A DNA stretch of 33,135 nt from Strigomonas culicis (lineage: Eukaryota; Euglenozoa; Kinetoplastea; Trypanosomatida; Trypanosomatidae). The notes under the pieces were generated by a model. That model saw only the letters and a list, made by a program, of their open reading frames with translations. It ran no database searches and was not told where the DNA came from. The stretch covers positions 1 to 33,135 of the forward strand of contig AUXH01000161.1 in assembly GCA_000482145.1 (NCBI GenBank). Reading direction: 5' to 3'. The position numbers and the translations under genes are program-made. Of this stretch, positions 1 through 7,717 are shown piece by piece (positions within the stretch are counted from its first letter, which is position 1; each line of letters begins with the position of its first letter).

Positions 1-774
1 GATGCGGTCGACCTGCGGCGCGCGCTGGCGGGCGGCGAGGAGGGCGGCGGCGGCGCGCCGGCGCACTTCACGCTGTTCCTCGCGGCGCTGGAGCCGGTGC
101 GCATGATCCGCGCGTGGACGGGCGGCACCGACGGCACCGTGCGGACGTGGCTGCTGCCCGCCGGGCGCGACGCGGCGGCGGATGGGGGGGAGGAGGAGCC
201 GCTCGACCGGCAGCAGGTGCGGCGCTTCCTGGAGGTGAGGGCGGAGGCGGTGGTGCGGCTGCAGGTGTCGCACGCCGCGGAGGTGGCCGCGCTGCGGCGG
301 CGCATCCAGGAGCTGGAGGCGCCCGCTGCGGCCCCGCCGGCGGCGCCCGCCCCACGCACCCCCACTCCCGCGCCGCCACCACCGGTGGCAGCGCCGGCGC
401 CGCCGACCCCGCCGCCGGCCGGCCCCGTCCGCAGCGCCAGCCGCGTGGAGACGCTGCGGGGGCTGCTGCGGGAGCTGGAGGCGCGCGTCGGCGACGGCCT
501 GGCCGACCTGGGCCGCGCGCAGGAGCAGGTGGCCGCGTACCGCCTCCGCGCGCTGGACGAGGCCGCCGCGGAGGACGACGCGCGGCGCGCGCGCCGCGGC
601 ACGCCGCCGCCGCTGCCCATCGCGGCGGCGGACGAGCCGGAGCTGGAGCGCATCGAAGAGGCGCCCCTCACATTTGTGGGCGCGTGGACGGAACCGGCGG
701 AGCCGCGCAGCCTCAGCCCGCTGCGGCCGCAGCCGGCGTACCGCAGCGTCTCCAGCCCCCTGTACGAGTGGTGA
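1..774 (+). CDS. WD40/coiled-coil protein, 3' end (5' truncated by window)
   Basis: The reading frame is open from base 1 to a TGA at 772-774, giving 257 C-terminal residues, so the true start lies outside the window. Residues 31-52 carry a GGTDGTVRTW motif, which matches the end of a WD40 blade (G-x-x-D-G-x-V-x-x-W) and suggests the last blade of a beta-propeller. It is followed by a charged helical stretch with heptad character (about 68-106), a Pro/Ala-rich linker (about 107-146) and a second coiled-coil-like segment (about 148-200) ending in an acidic, Ser/Pro-rich tail. A protein with a propeller plus coiled coil usually acts as a scaffold, for example in intraflagellar transport or cytoskeletal complexes, but no specific family is recognised. 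The single visible WD motif is modest evidence. The coding frame itself is well supported by its GC-rich codon pattern and by the next gene's splice signals downstream. Confidence 0.7.
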   Translation, partial: DAVDLRRALAGGEEGGGGAPAHFTLFLAALEPVRMIRAWTGGTDGTVRTWLLPAGRDAAADGGEEEPLDRQQVRRFLEVRAEAVVRLQVSHAAEVAALRRRIQELEAPAAAPPAAPAPRTPTPAPPPPVAAPAPPTPPPAGPVRSASRVETLRGLLRELEARVGDGLADLGRAQEQVAAYRLRALDEAAAEDDARRARRGTPPPLPIAAADEPELERIEEAPLTFVGAWTEPAEPRSLSPLRPQPAYRSVSSPLYEW

Positions 775-965
775 AGGGAAGGGTTCTGCGAGCGGGGGTG
801 GGGCCGCCGCTGTGCGCGCTGCTCGGCTGCAGCCGTTGTATCATATGAACATCCGTGGGCGCCCCGTGTGGCCGTTGGGTGAGCTACAGGCGGTCCTCCG
901 CACCGCAGAGAGTCTTTTGTTGTCCTTGTCGCCCCAACGTGGCACTGCGTCATTCTGTGCGTTTC

Positions 966-1031
966 CTCCATCTCTCTCTTTCTCTCTTTTTTTTTTTTCT
1001 TACTTCTCATCTATCTATGGTTGAAACGCAG
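966..1031 (+). promoter_or_regulatory. Trans-splicing acceptor for the coiled-coil gene at 1072
   Basis: A long C/T tract (about 966-1013) is followed by the first AG at 1030-1031, 40 bases before the ATG. This is the standard trypanosomatid spliced-leader acceptor layout and supports the start at 1072. Confidence 0.6.
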
Positions 1032-1071
1032 TGCGGTTGCATAGACTACCCGAGGCACGACATCGCTGACG

Positions 1072-1722
1072 ATGGACGACGGCCGCAGCAAGGCGGAGCG
1101 GGCGCTGCTCGCCTTCGAGTCGCTGCGGGCACAGGTCCCGACCGCGTCGACGGCGCTGCCACCGCCGCCGCGGCCCGCCGAAGCGCCGGCGCGCCGCCGA
1201 CCAGCGGAGGCGGCCGCCGGCGCGGATGCGCTGCTGCGACAGCTGCACGCCACCAACCAGCGGCTGGAGCGGCGCGTGCGGGAGCTCGAGGCGGCGCTGG
1301 CCGCGGCGGGGGAGCGGCGCACACAGGAGGCGCGCGCGCAGGAGCGGCTGCAGGAAGCGCACCGGCGCGAGGTGGCGCGCCTGTCCGAGCGGCTGGTGGC
1401 GAAGGTGGCGGCGCCGCCGCCGCCGCCGCCCGCCCCGGCGCCGGCGCCGGCGGCCTCGCGCCACTCGCAGTACATGGCGGTGCTGCAGGACAGCGTCGCG
1501 ACGCTGGAGCTGCGGCTGCAGCAGGCGCTGGCGCAGCAGGAGCAGCTGCGGCAGGCGCGCGTGGATCCGCTGGCCGTCGGCACCGCGCGCGAGGGCCAGA
1601 CGCAACAGCTGTGGGGGACGCTGCAGGACATCCTGAAGCAGAACAACATGGTGCACGAGGCGGAGCGCGTCCGTATGAATGAGTTGCTCTACCTTCTGGA
1701 GCGGGAGGCGTCTCTTCACTAG
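1072..1722 (+). CDS. Small coiled-coil protein, function unknown
   Basis: This 216-residue protein starts at the first ATG after a clear splice acceptor. It has an Ala/Pro/Arg-rich stretch (about 28-50), a long charged helix with heptad character (about 51-110), a Pro/Ala hinge (113-128), a second Gln/Leu-rich coiled coil (about 131-165) and a C-terminal helix (about 185-216, LWGTLQDILKQNN then an acidic/basic end) that looks the least biased and so most likely conserved. There are no membrane segments and no signal peptide. The layout of coiled coil, Pro/Ala hinge and coiled coil resembles the tail of the gene just upstream, though this may only reflect shared composition. I do not recognise the family. 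A structural or cytoskeletal role is a guess from the coiled coils alone. Confidence 0.75.
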   Translation: MDDGRSKAERALLAFESLRAQVPTASTALPPPPRPAEAPARRRPAEAAAGADALLRQLHATNQRLERRVRELEAALAAAGERRTQEARAQERLQEAHRREVARLSERLVAKVAAPPPPPPAPAPAPAASRHSQYMAVLQDSVATLELRLQQALAQQEQLRQARVDPLAVGTAREGQTQQLWGTLQDILKQNNMVHEAERVRMNELLYLLEREASLH

Positions 1723-1840
1723 AGGCGATGATTACCATCATGTACACTAAGAAGCAGCTCATTTTTTTTTTTCTTCTCTCTGAAGTCTTTCCTTCACCGC
1801 TTGTGTTATCCTCGTTTTGTACATGGCATCCACTACGACG

Positions 1841-1943
1841 TTATCCCCACCCCCCTCCTCTCTCTCTCCTCTTCTCTCCTACCCTCACATGGTGCACCTG
1901 CGCCCGTTAGTTGTCTCTCTTCGTGCGTTGTTTCGTACATCAG
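1841..1943 (+). promoter_or_regulatory. Trans-splicing acceptor region for PF16
   Basis: A strong pyrimidine tract at about 1841-1887 is followed by AG dinucleotides at 1909-1910 and 1942-1943. Either acceptor leaves the ATG at 1989 as the first in-frame start. The open frame extends upstream to 1911, but that codon is TTG in untranslated leader. Confidence 0.55.
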
Positions 1944-1988
1944 CCAAGTAGTCAAAAGAAAAAGAACAAAAAAGGAGCCCCGAATACG

Positions 1989-3521
1989 ATGTCGAACCGG
2001 CAGATCATCCAAACGTTTGACGAGTACCAGAAGGCGCGCGTGAAGTTCGTGCAGACGGTGGCCGACCTGGCCTCCAAGCCGCAGCACATCGACGCCCTGC
2101 AGCAGGCCGGCGTCATGCAGCTGCTACGGCCGCTGCTCTTAGATAGCGTGCCGAGCATCCAGCAGTCCGCCGCGCTCGCCCTCGGCCGCCTAGCGAACTA
2201 CAACGAGGAGCTGGCCGAGAACGTCGTCTCCGGCGACATCCTGGCGCAGCTCGTGTACTCTCTCGGCGACCAGAACCGCTTCTACAAGAAGTCGGCCGCC
2301 TTCGTGCTGCGCAGTGTCGCGCGCCACTCCCCCCAGCTAGCCCAGGCGGTCGTCGACAGCGGCGCGGTGGAGGCTCTCGTGGGCTGCCTGGAGGAGTTCG
2401 ACCCAACCGTGAAGGAGAGCGCCGCGTGGGCGCTCGGCTACATTGCGCGGCACAGCGCGGAGCTCGCGCAGGAGGTGGTGGACAAGGGCGCGATCCCGCC
2501 GCTCGTGCTGTGCGTGCAGGAGCCCGAGCTGTCGCTCAAGCGCATCGCGGCCTCCACGCTGGCCGACATCGCCAAGCACTCCCCGGAGCTCGCGCAGGCG
2601 CTGGTGGACCAGGACGCGGTGACGCACCTCGCGCCGCTCATCGCGAGCAGTGACGCGAAGCTGAAGCGACAGGTCTGTCAGTGCCTCGCGCAGGTCGCGA
2701 AGCACAGCGTCGAGCTGGCGGAGCTCGTCGTGGAGGGAGAGATCTTCCCCAAGATCTTCGTGCTGCTCAAGGACAGCGACGAGGTCGTGCGCAAGAACGC
2801 AGCGACCTGCATCCGCGAGATCGCGAAGCACACGCCGGAGCTCTCGCAGCTCGTCGTCAACGCCGGCGGCGTCGGCGCGCTCGTCGACTACACGAACGAC
2901 ACGAAGGGCAGCACGCGCCTGCCGGGCATCATGACACTCGGCTACATCTCCGCCTTCTCCGAGACGCTGGCGCTCGCCGTCATCGTGGCGCACGGCGTGG
3001 CGCCGCTCGCGGCCGCCCTCGAGCGCGAGCCGGAGGACCACATCAAGGCCGCCGCCGCGTGGTCGCTCGGCCAGATCGGCCGCCACAGCGCGGACCACGC
3101 CAAGGCGGTCGCGGACTGCAACGTGCTGCCGAAGCTGCTGGACGCGTACCTCAGCCCGAACAGCTCGGACGACCTGCAGCAGAAGAGCCAGCGCGCGCTC
3201 AAGAACATCATCCAGCACTGCGTGCACCTGCCCGCGCTCGAGCCGCTGCTGCACCCCGACGCGCCGGCGCAGATCCTCAAGTACGTGTGTGGCCAGTACG
3301 CGAAGGTGCTGCCGGCCGACATCACCGCGAAGCGCGAGTTCATCGCGAACAAGGGGCTGTCGACGGTGCAGCGCATCAAGGCGGAGGCGGGCAGCAAACT
3401 CGCGGAGTACATCCAGACGATCAACAACTGCTACCCGCCCGAGATCGTGCAGTACTACTCACCCGAGTACGCGCAGACCTTTTTAGAGAAGGTGGAGAAC
3501 TATCATGTACAGCAGAAGTGA
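1989..3521 (+). CDS. PF16: PF16/SPAG6, flagellar central-pair armadillo protein
   Basis: The 510-residue product matches the usual length of PF16/SPAG6. It opens with MSNRQIIQTFDEYQKARVKF, the conserved N-terminus of the family, and consists of tandem armadillo repeats over roughly residues 40-450. The repeats show the recurring pattern hydrophobic-A-x-HS-x-ELAQ-x-VV-x-x-GA (for example AKHSPELAQALVDQDA and ARHSAELAQEVVDKGA). The C-terminal segment with NNCYPPEIVQYYSPEY is also typical. PF16 is a structural protein of the C1 microtubule of the axonemal central pair and is needed for central-apparatus stability and motility in algae, mammals and trypanosomes. The start was set at the ATG at 1989 because the upstream extension has no ATG and lies in the spliced-leader acceptor region. 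This is the most securely identified gene of the left cluster and shows that the organism builds a motile 9+2 flagellum. Confidence 0.95.
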   Translation: MSNRQIIQTFDEYQKARVKFVQTVADLASKPQHIDALQQAGVMQLLRPLLLDSVPSIQQSAALALGRLANYNEELAENVVSGDILAQLVYSLGDQNRFYKKSAAFVLRSVARHSPQLAQAVVDSGAVEALVGCLEEFDPTVKESAAWALGYIARHSAELAQEVVDKGAIPPLVLCVQEPELSLKRIAASTLADIAKHSPELAQALVDQDAVTHLAPLIASSDAKLKRQVCQCLAQVAKHSVELAELVVEGEIFPKIFVLLKDSDEVVRKNAATCIREIAKHTPELSQLVVNAGGVGALVDYTNDTKGSTRLPGIMTLGYISAFSETLALAVIVAHGVAPLAAALEREPEDHIKAAAAWSLGQIGRHSADHAKAVADCNVLPKLLDAYLSPNSSDDLQQKSQRALKNIIQHCVHLPALEPLLHPDAPAQILKYVCGQYAKVLPADITAKREFIANKGLSTVQRIKAEAGSKLAEYIQTINNCYPPEIVQYYSPEYAQTFLEKVENYHVQQK

Positions 3522-4277
3522 GGCGGCGGCGGCGCGGCATAGGCAAACATACAAAGGAGGAGAGTGTCATGTCTTCTCACGTCCACCTTTTGCTTTCACG
3601 TAGGACAGGGTGTCTGGAAGAACCCTTCTCGCGCGCGCACTCTCTCTATCTTTCTCTCTCTCACTCACACACACGCACACATAATACACGAATGCGCCCC
3701 TGCACAGTTCTTGTTTTTTTTTCCTTTTCCTTTTCCCTTCGTTGCCCCTTTCTGCGCCTTCTGACCAGCGTCGAGCGGTCGGACAGTGTCACGCGGCAGG
3801 TGCCGGCGAGCGCACACGGTAGCAACAGAAGGTTGGAAGCGGAGAACACTTGAATATGTTAATTTAGTAAAAAAAATGAAAAGTAATGAAAGAGACGTGC
3901 AAATAAGAATAAAAGGCAAGGAGGAACGAAAAATGGTTAACTGTAGTTTCTATTAATTCTCTTTTTTTGTACCTCTTCTCTTTGTTTGTTACCCGTCAAA
4001 TTAGATGTATATATATGCATAGACACTATCACTCTTCATGTACGGTATACTGTATATATAAAAAAAAACAGCAAGAACCAAAAAAAAAACCAGAAGGCAC
4101 GTGTCAATGCTCGAGAGGATCTTCTATCTCATCTTTCTGAAGGGACTTGACTCTCTGACCCCCTCTCTCCGTGTGCTCCTCACCCATGTCTCTTTCCCTC
4201 TCCCTCCTACCTACTTGTGGCAAAGCTCTTTTTTTTATTTATTTTATTGTTGTTGTCTTTTTAAATAGTAGCGATAC
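3522..4277 (+). other. Intergenic region between PF16 and the SET-like gene
   Basis: The 756 bases hold the PF16 3' UTR and the next 5' leader. There is a CT/CA microsatellite around 3640-3685, several poly-T and poly-A runs (for example 3713-3735 and 4060-4090) and an AT-rich middle at 3850-4090. I see no tRNA, snoRNA or convincing small coding frame. Confidence 0.5.
4186..4268 (+). promoter_or_regulatory. Trans-splicing acceptor for the SET-like gene
   Basis: Two pyrimidine-rich blocks (about 4186-4212 and 4227-4262) end in an AG at 4267-4268, only 9 bases before the ATG at 4278. A second AG near 4225 between the blocks could be used instead and would give a longer leader. Confidence 0.45.
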
Positions 4278-5288
4278 ATGTTGCGTGTCTCTCGTCTCCG
4301 GTCCTGCGCCGTGGTGGGCGCGGGCGCGGCGGCGGCGGCCGCCCCCTCCTTTGACGACGGCGTACGCGCCTTCCTGTCCTTCATCAAGCAGAAGGGTGCC
4401 ACGTTCGACGGCGTGCTGGTGCAGCCCGCGGCGGCGGACTGCCGCGGGCTGGTCGCTGCGGCCGCGGTGCGCGACGGGACGACGCTGCTGTCGGTGCCGC
4501 TGCACACGCTGGGCGTCACGGCCGAGCGGCTGCTGGGCAGCAGCGCGCACCTGCGCGGGCTGGCGCCGCCGAGCCTGGACGACGTGCGCCGCCTCATGAC
4601 CGCGCGCAGCATCCTCGACCCCGTGCTGTACGAACAGGTGCACCTCGCGCTGCTGCTGGCCGCAGAGCACATGCACACGGAGAGCCCCCTCAACCCCTAC
4701 CTCAACATCCTGCCGCACCCCGCGATGGACGACGCGGCGGTGATCGCCCAGTACAAGGACGCGATCGACCCGATGCTGCTCGTCGAGTGGGACGACTATC
4801 AACGCGAGTTCCTCGCCGTGCTGCGCATCCTGCTGCGCCGCTGGGGGCCGGCGGCGCCGCCGGTCGAGCTGGCGTACTGGGCGCTGCGCACCGTCTTTAG
4901 CCGCATGCACATGCTGCCGTCGCACGGCCTCGCGCCGGAGGACGTCGGCAGCACGCTCAACTACTCGGCGCTCTCCACGGTCGACCTCGCGAACCGCCGC
5001 ACGCAGTGGCGGCGCCGCATCAAGGGCACGTTCGGCGCCCTCATGGGGAACCTCAGTGCGGCGGAGGAGTACCGCCTCGTGCCGACGCTGGTGCCGCTCA
5101 TCGACATGACGCCGCACCTGCCCTCCACAAACGTCCAGGTAGAGGTCGGCACGCGGCCGGGCCTCGGCAGCTGCGTCGAGCTGCGCGCGCTGCGCGAGAT
5201 CGAGAAGGGGGAGCGCATCGGCATGCGCTTCAACACGACGCAGTCCCCCGCGTTCCTGCTCTATCGGTTTGGGTTTATCCCGCAATAA
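4278..5288 (+). CDS. SET-like protein (SETD3/Rubisco-LSMT type), possibly mitochondrial
   Basis: The 336-residue protein has the layout of SETD3/LSMT-type lysine or histidine methyltransferases. The N-terminal SET strand is RGLVAAAAVRDGTTLLSVPL (residues 56-75), followed by a helical insert (about 100-260), the SET core LVPLIDM (271-277) and a terminal LLYRFGF (327-333). Several signature positions differ. The family's NH after the D-M motif reads PH here (P279-H280), and the usual YG reads FN (F318-N319). The protein stops directly after the SET core and lacks the C-terminal Rubisco-LSMT substrate-binding domain. The N-terminus (MLRVSRLRSC, Arg/Ser-rich, no acidic residues, then an Ala-rich stretch) could be a mitochondrial presequence. 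The fold assignment is good. Methyltransferase activity is uncertain because S-adenosylmethionine-contact residues appear substituted. Confidence 0.8.
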   Translation: MLRVSRLRSCAVVGAGAAAAAAPSFDDGVRAFLSFIKQKGATFDGVLVQPAAADCRGLVAAAAVRDGTTLLSVPLHTLGVTAERLLGSSAHLRGLAPPSLDDVRRLMTARSILDPVLYEQVHLALLLAAEHMHTESPLNPYLNILPHPAMDDAAVIAQYKDAIDPMLLVEWDDYQREFLAVLRILLRRWGPAAPPVELAYWALRTVFSRMHMLPSHGLAPEDVGSTLNYSALSTVDLANRRTQWRRRIKGTFGALMGNLSAAEEYRLVPTLVPLIDMTPHLPSTNVQVEVGTRPGLGSCVELRALREIEKGERIGMRFNTTQSPAFLLYRFGFIPQ

Positions 5289-5306
5289 TACACGACGCGT
5301 GCACGT

Positions 5307-5337
5307 ACACACACACACACACACACGCACACACACA
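5307..5337. repeat. (AC)n microsatellite
   Basis: Ten uninterrupted AC units at 5307-5326, a GC break, then further AC units. It lies in the 3' UTR of the SET-like gene. Confidence 0.9.
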
Positions 5338-5603
5338 TACGGGTCTGGCCGTCTGGGAGCAGGTGCGTGTGCCCTTCTCGTCCTTCTCACACTTCGTTGT
5401 TATGGCCGTCGTGGATGTCGCGTGGCGTGCCGTTGTGGCTGACGAAAGCACTACTCTGTCGGAATGTACTTACAAAAACTATAATCTTACCATAACACTC
5501 AAAACCAAAACCAAAAAAAGAACAAGTAAAACTGTCGCGGCAAAGCGCCCACCGGCCGGCGGCGCCCCCACCCCAGGTGCCTCTTCACCGACATGTGTGC
5601 AGA

Positions 5604-5640
5604 TCACTTCCACTGCCTCCTCTCCTTTTCTCCCCCTCAG
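5604..5640 (+). promoter_or_regulatory. Trans-splicing acceptor for the RxxRFG-repeat gene
   Basis: A compact pyrimidine tract ends in CCCCCTCAG with AG at 5639-5640, 39 bases before the ATG at 5680. Confidence 0.6.
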
Positions 5641-5679
5641 TCTTCTCGTTTGTTTGTTCCATCACCGCTGTTATAGACC

Positions 5680-6219
5680 ATGTCGACCGAAGTCGCGACG
5701 GAGGCGGCCCCGGCGCCGGCGCCGGCGCCGGAGCTGCGGCCCAAGAACACGCACCGCCTCAACCGCTTCCGTAGAAAGCCCAAGGCCGCGCTGGCGGCGC
5801 GCCCGTGGCGCTCGGCGGAGGACGCGGCCGAGCGCGCGCCGGGCGTCTCCGCCGCGCGCGTGCGCGAGCTGCTGGTGGGCCTCACGGCGGACGAGCGCGC
5901 GCGCGCGGCGGCGGGGCAGGACCCGCTGTCCCTGGTGCAGGAGGAGCTGACCAAGCGCGCCGCGCGCTTCGGCATCACGCTCCGCGCGGAGCCGGCGGTC
6001 GCGCGCGCGCCGGCGCTGCAGGTGGACGAGGCCACGCTGCGGCAGCGCGAGGCGCGCTTCCAGCCGGCCGTCTCCGCGGAGGACCGCGCGGCGATGGACG
6101 CGCGCGTCGCCCGCTTCGGCGGCGCGCCCGCGCCGGCCGCGCCGAGGGCGGAGCTGAAGCTGTCGGAGGAGGACCGGGCCGCGATGGAGGCGCGCGCGCG
6201 CCGCTTTGGCCTCAACTGA
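5680..6219 (+). CDS. Tho1/SARNP-like protein with RxxRFG repeats
   Basis: The 179-residue protein has a basic patch near the N-terminus (THRLNRFRRKPK, 24-35) and four copies of a short motif: KRAARFG (92-98), QREARFQ (122-128), ARVARFG (141-147) and ARARRFG (171-177). The copies are spaced 30, 19 and 30 residues apart. The longer context is clearly duplicated: S-A-E-D-R-A-A-M-D (132-140) and S-E-E-D-R-A-A-M-E (162-170) each run into the motif. The K/R-R-A-x-R-F-G motif is the hallmark of the Tho1/MOS11/SARNP (CIP29) C-terminal region, which binds RNA and the DEAD-box helicase Sub2/UAP56 during mRNA packaging and export. No SAP domain is evident at the N-terminus. The motif match is what I see. 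A nuclear mRNA-export role is inferred from the family. The alternative is an unrelated, Ala/Arg-rich nucleic-acid-binding protein. Confidence 0.7.
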   Translation: MSTEVATEAAPAPAPAPELRPKNTHRLNRFRRKPKAALAARPWRSAEDAAERAPGVSAARVRELLVGLTADERARAAAGQDPLSLVQEELTKRAARFGITLRAEPAVARAPALQVDEATLRQREARFQPAVSAEDRAAMDARVARFGGAPAPAAPRAELKLSEEDRAAMEARARRFGLN

Positions 6220-6241
6220 TCTAGAAGGTAACGCACGGATG

Positions 6242-6263
6242 TATATATATATATATATATATA
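6242..6263. repeat. (TA)11 microsatellite
   Basis: Eleven uninterrupted TA units in the 3' UTR of the RxxRFG-repeat gene. Confidence 0.95.
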
Positions 6264-6383
6264 CATTCTTTCTTATAACTAGGTAAGTGCATTATTATTT
6301 ACTATTATTATTGTTAGCTCCATTTGCGTCTCCATCTGTATGCAAGCCACCCCACACCATGCCAAACTTCTGCGCGCGACTGT

Positions 6384-6443
6384 TTCCTTTCCTCTTCGCA
6401 CTCTCTCTCTCTCTCCACTGTTATCCTCTCCTCTCTTTCGCAG
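6384..6443 (+). promoter_or_regulatory. Trans-splicing acceptor for the ubiquitin-like-domain gene
   Basis: A long CT-rich tract (about 6384-6439) ends at the first AG, 6442-6443. The open frame running upstream through this tract is therefore untranslated, and the ATG at 6523 is preferred. Confidence 0.55.
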
Positions 6444-6522
6444 CCCTCCCCTCTCCCCTCCCCACACATCGATACGTGTGTTTGTGAGCCGCACCCCCCT
6501 CCCCCCCCCCACAATAGATTCC

Positions 6523-7380
6523 ATGAGCGCCCGCACGCTCTCCCCTTCCGAGGTGATGGTGCCTGTGCAGCTCACCTCCGTCGTGCCTGTGCGCGTGTAC
6601 GATGTGCAGGGCGACTTCTTCGACACGGAGATGGACGTGGACCAGCCGCTGCGCGCGCTGCAGCTCACCATCGAGGACTACTTTCACATGCACCCGGAGG
6701 TGCAGCTGCTTCTGCACCTCCGCCGACAGATCAGCGCGGACCTGTCGCTGCGGCAGAACGGCTGCCTGCTGCTCAAGGGCGACCCGTACGTGAAGCTGCT
6801 CGTCCAGGTGAAGCGCGGGCCTCTGCTGAACCTCATCTGCGCCGTCGGCCGCGAGCAGATCGCGCTCGCCGCCGACGAGGGGCTGACCGTCTGGGACGTC
6901 AAGGGGCTGCTCGCCGCGGAGCTGCAGCGGCGCCACCCGCGGCAGGACGGCGCCGCCACGCCGCACCGGCTGCGGCTCCTGTGGCGCTACATGGAGCTGA
7001 ACGACCGCGCCAGCCTTAGCTACTACCGCGTCCCCACGAACGCGACCATCCGCGTGCGCTTCCGTCGCGACGCGGCGCGTGGACCCGCCGGGCGGCTGTG
7101 GACTCAGCTGCCGGTGGAGAAGGTGGTCTGCGACCCGCGCGCGTACTGCGCCCCGCCGCCGCCGCCTGCCGCCGCTCCGGCAGTGGCCCCGCTGTCGGCA
7201 CCGATAGAGACGGCACCGCGCGACGCGGCGGTCCGCGCCCAGGCGCCGTGGCCGCCCGCGCCGCCGATGCAAGAGGCTGAGGTGGAGCTCGTGCACCAGC
7301 GCATCGCGCAGCTGGAGGGCACCGTAGAGCGCTTCTACGCCTTGTTAGAGCGCACCGCGGCCCTCATCCCGCCACGGTGA
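6523..7380 (+). CDS. Ubiquitin-like-domain protein (possibly tandem) with coiled-coil tail
   Basis: The 285-residue product appears to have two beta-grasp modules. The first, about 20-97, is the less clear. The second, about 101-181, carries an ubiquitin-like ending: RLLWRYMELNDRASLSYYRV followed by PTNATIRVRFRR resembles the ubiquitin pattern L-x-D-x-x-TL-x-x-Y-x-I-x-x-x-STI-x-L-x-x-R. Neither module ends in a free di-glycine, so these would be fixed interaction domains, not conjugated modifiers. A Pro/Ala-rich linker (about 209-248) leads to a C-terminal helix with heptad character (about 251-281). The frame is open further upstream, but that part is encoded by the splice pyrimidine tract. 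This is the last plus-strand gene before the strand switch. The partner and pathway are unknown. Confidence 0.75.
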   Translation: MSARTLSPSEVMVPVQLTSVVPVRVYDVQGDFFDTEMDVDQPLRALQLTIEDYFHMHPEVQLLLHLRRQISADLSLRQNGCLLLKGDPYVKLLVQVKRGPLLNLICAVGREQIALAADEGLTVWDVKGLLAAELQRRHPRQDGAATPHRLRLLWRYMELNDRASLSYYRVPTNATIRVRFRRDAARGPAGRLWTQLPVEKVVCDPRAYCAPPPPPAAAPAVAPLSAPIETAPRDAAVRAQAPWPPAPPMQEAEVELVHQRIAQLEGTVERFYALLERTAALIPPR

Positions 7381-7717
7381 GCGCCGGCGGCCGACCACCC
7401 ACACGCCTTCCTCCGTCATTAGAACTTGTAATATAGTTGCCTCTTTGTAGAACACCACCACCGCTTTTTGCACTCTCACCTTCTTCCACCGCCTGTCGTC
7501 TCGCGTGTTGTTGTATCCTGTTCTAGCACACGGCACTTCTTCCTGTCCCACGCTCCTCTCTCTCTCTCCTTCAACTCTAGGACGCCCCGCATCAAGGAAT
7601 ACGAACGAAACAGCCGCGCGGGTGCGCTCGGCGGCGCGTGGCTGCCGGCGGACGCAGGGCCGCCTGCTCGTCGCGACAGGAGGTGGCCCTGGGGCCACGG
7701 TGAGGGCGACGCTGGCT

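Larger units (their letters stand above)
5289..5679 (+). other. Intergenic region with CA microsatellite
   Basis: Directly after the SET-like stop lies an AC repeat (5307-5326, continuing after a GC interruption to 5337). An A-rich stretch follows (about 5470-5530), then the leader of the next gene. I see no RNA gene or supported coding frame. Confidence 0.5.
6220..6522 (+). other. Intergenic region with TA microsatellite
   Basis: It contains a TA repeat (6242-6263), a short AT-rich stretch and then the long pyrimidine tract of the next gene. A C-homopolymer with few interruptions sits at about 6493-6510, just before the start codon. No coding frame is supported. Confidence 0.5.

Noticed and set aside
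4239..5390. 383-codon minus-strand frame opposite the SET-like gene
   Set aside because: Its translation runs through the CA microsatellite and is Arg/His-biased. The plus-strand frame has SET motifs.
6340..6522. N-terminal extension of the ubiquitin-like-domain protein (61 codons)
   Set aside because: It is Ser/Pro/Leu-rich because it translates the splice pyrimidine tract. The acceptor AG lies at 6442-6443, downstream of the extended start.
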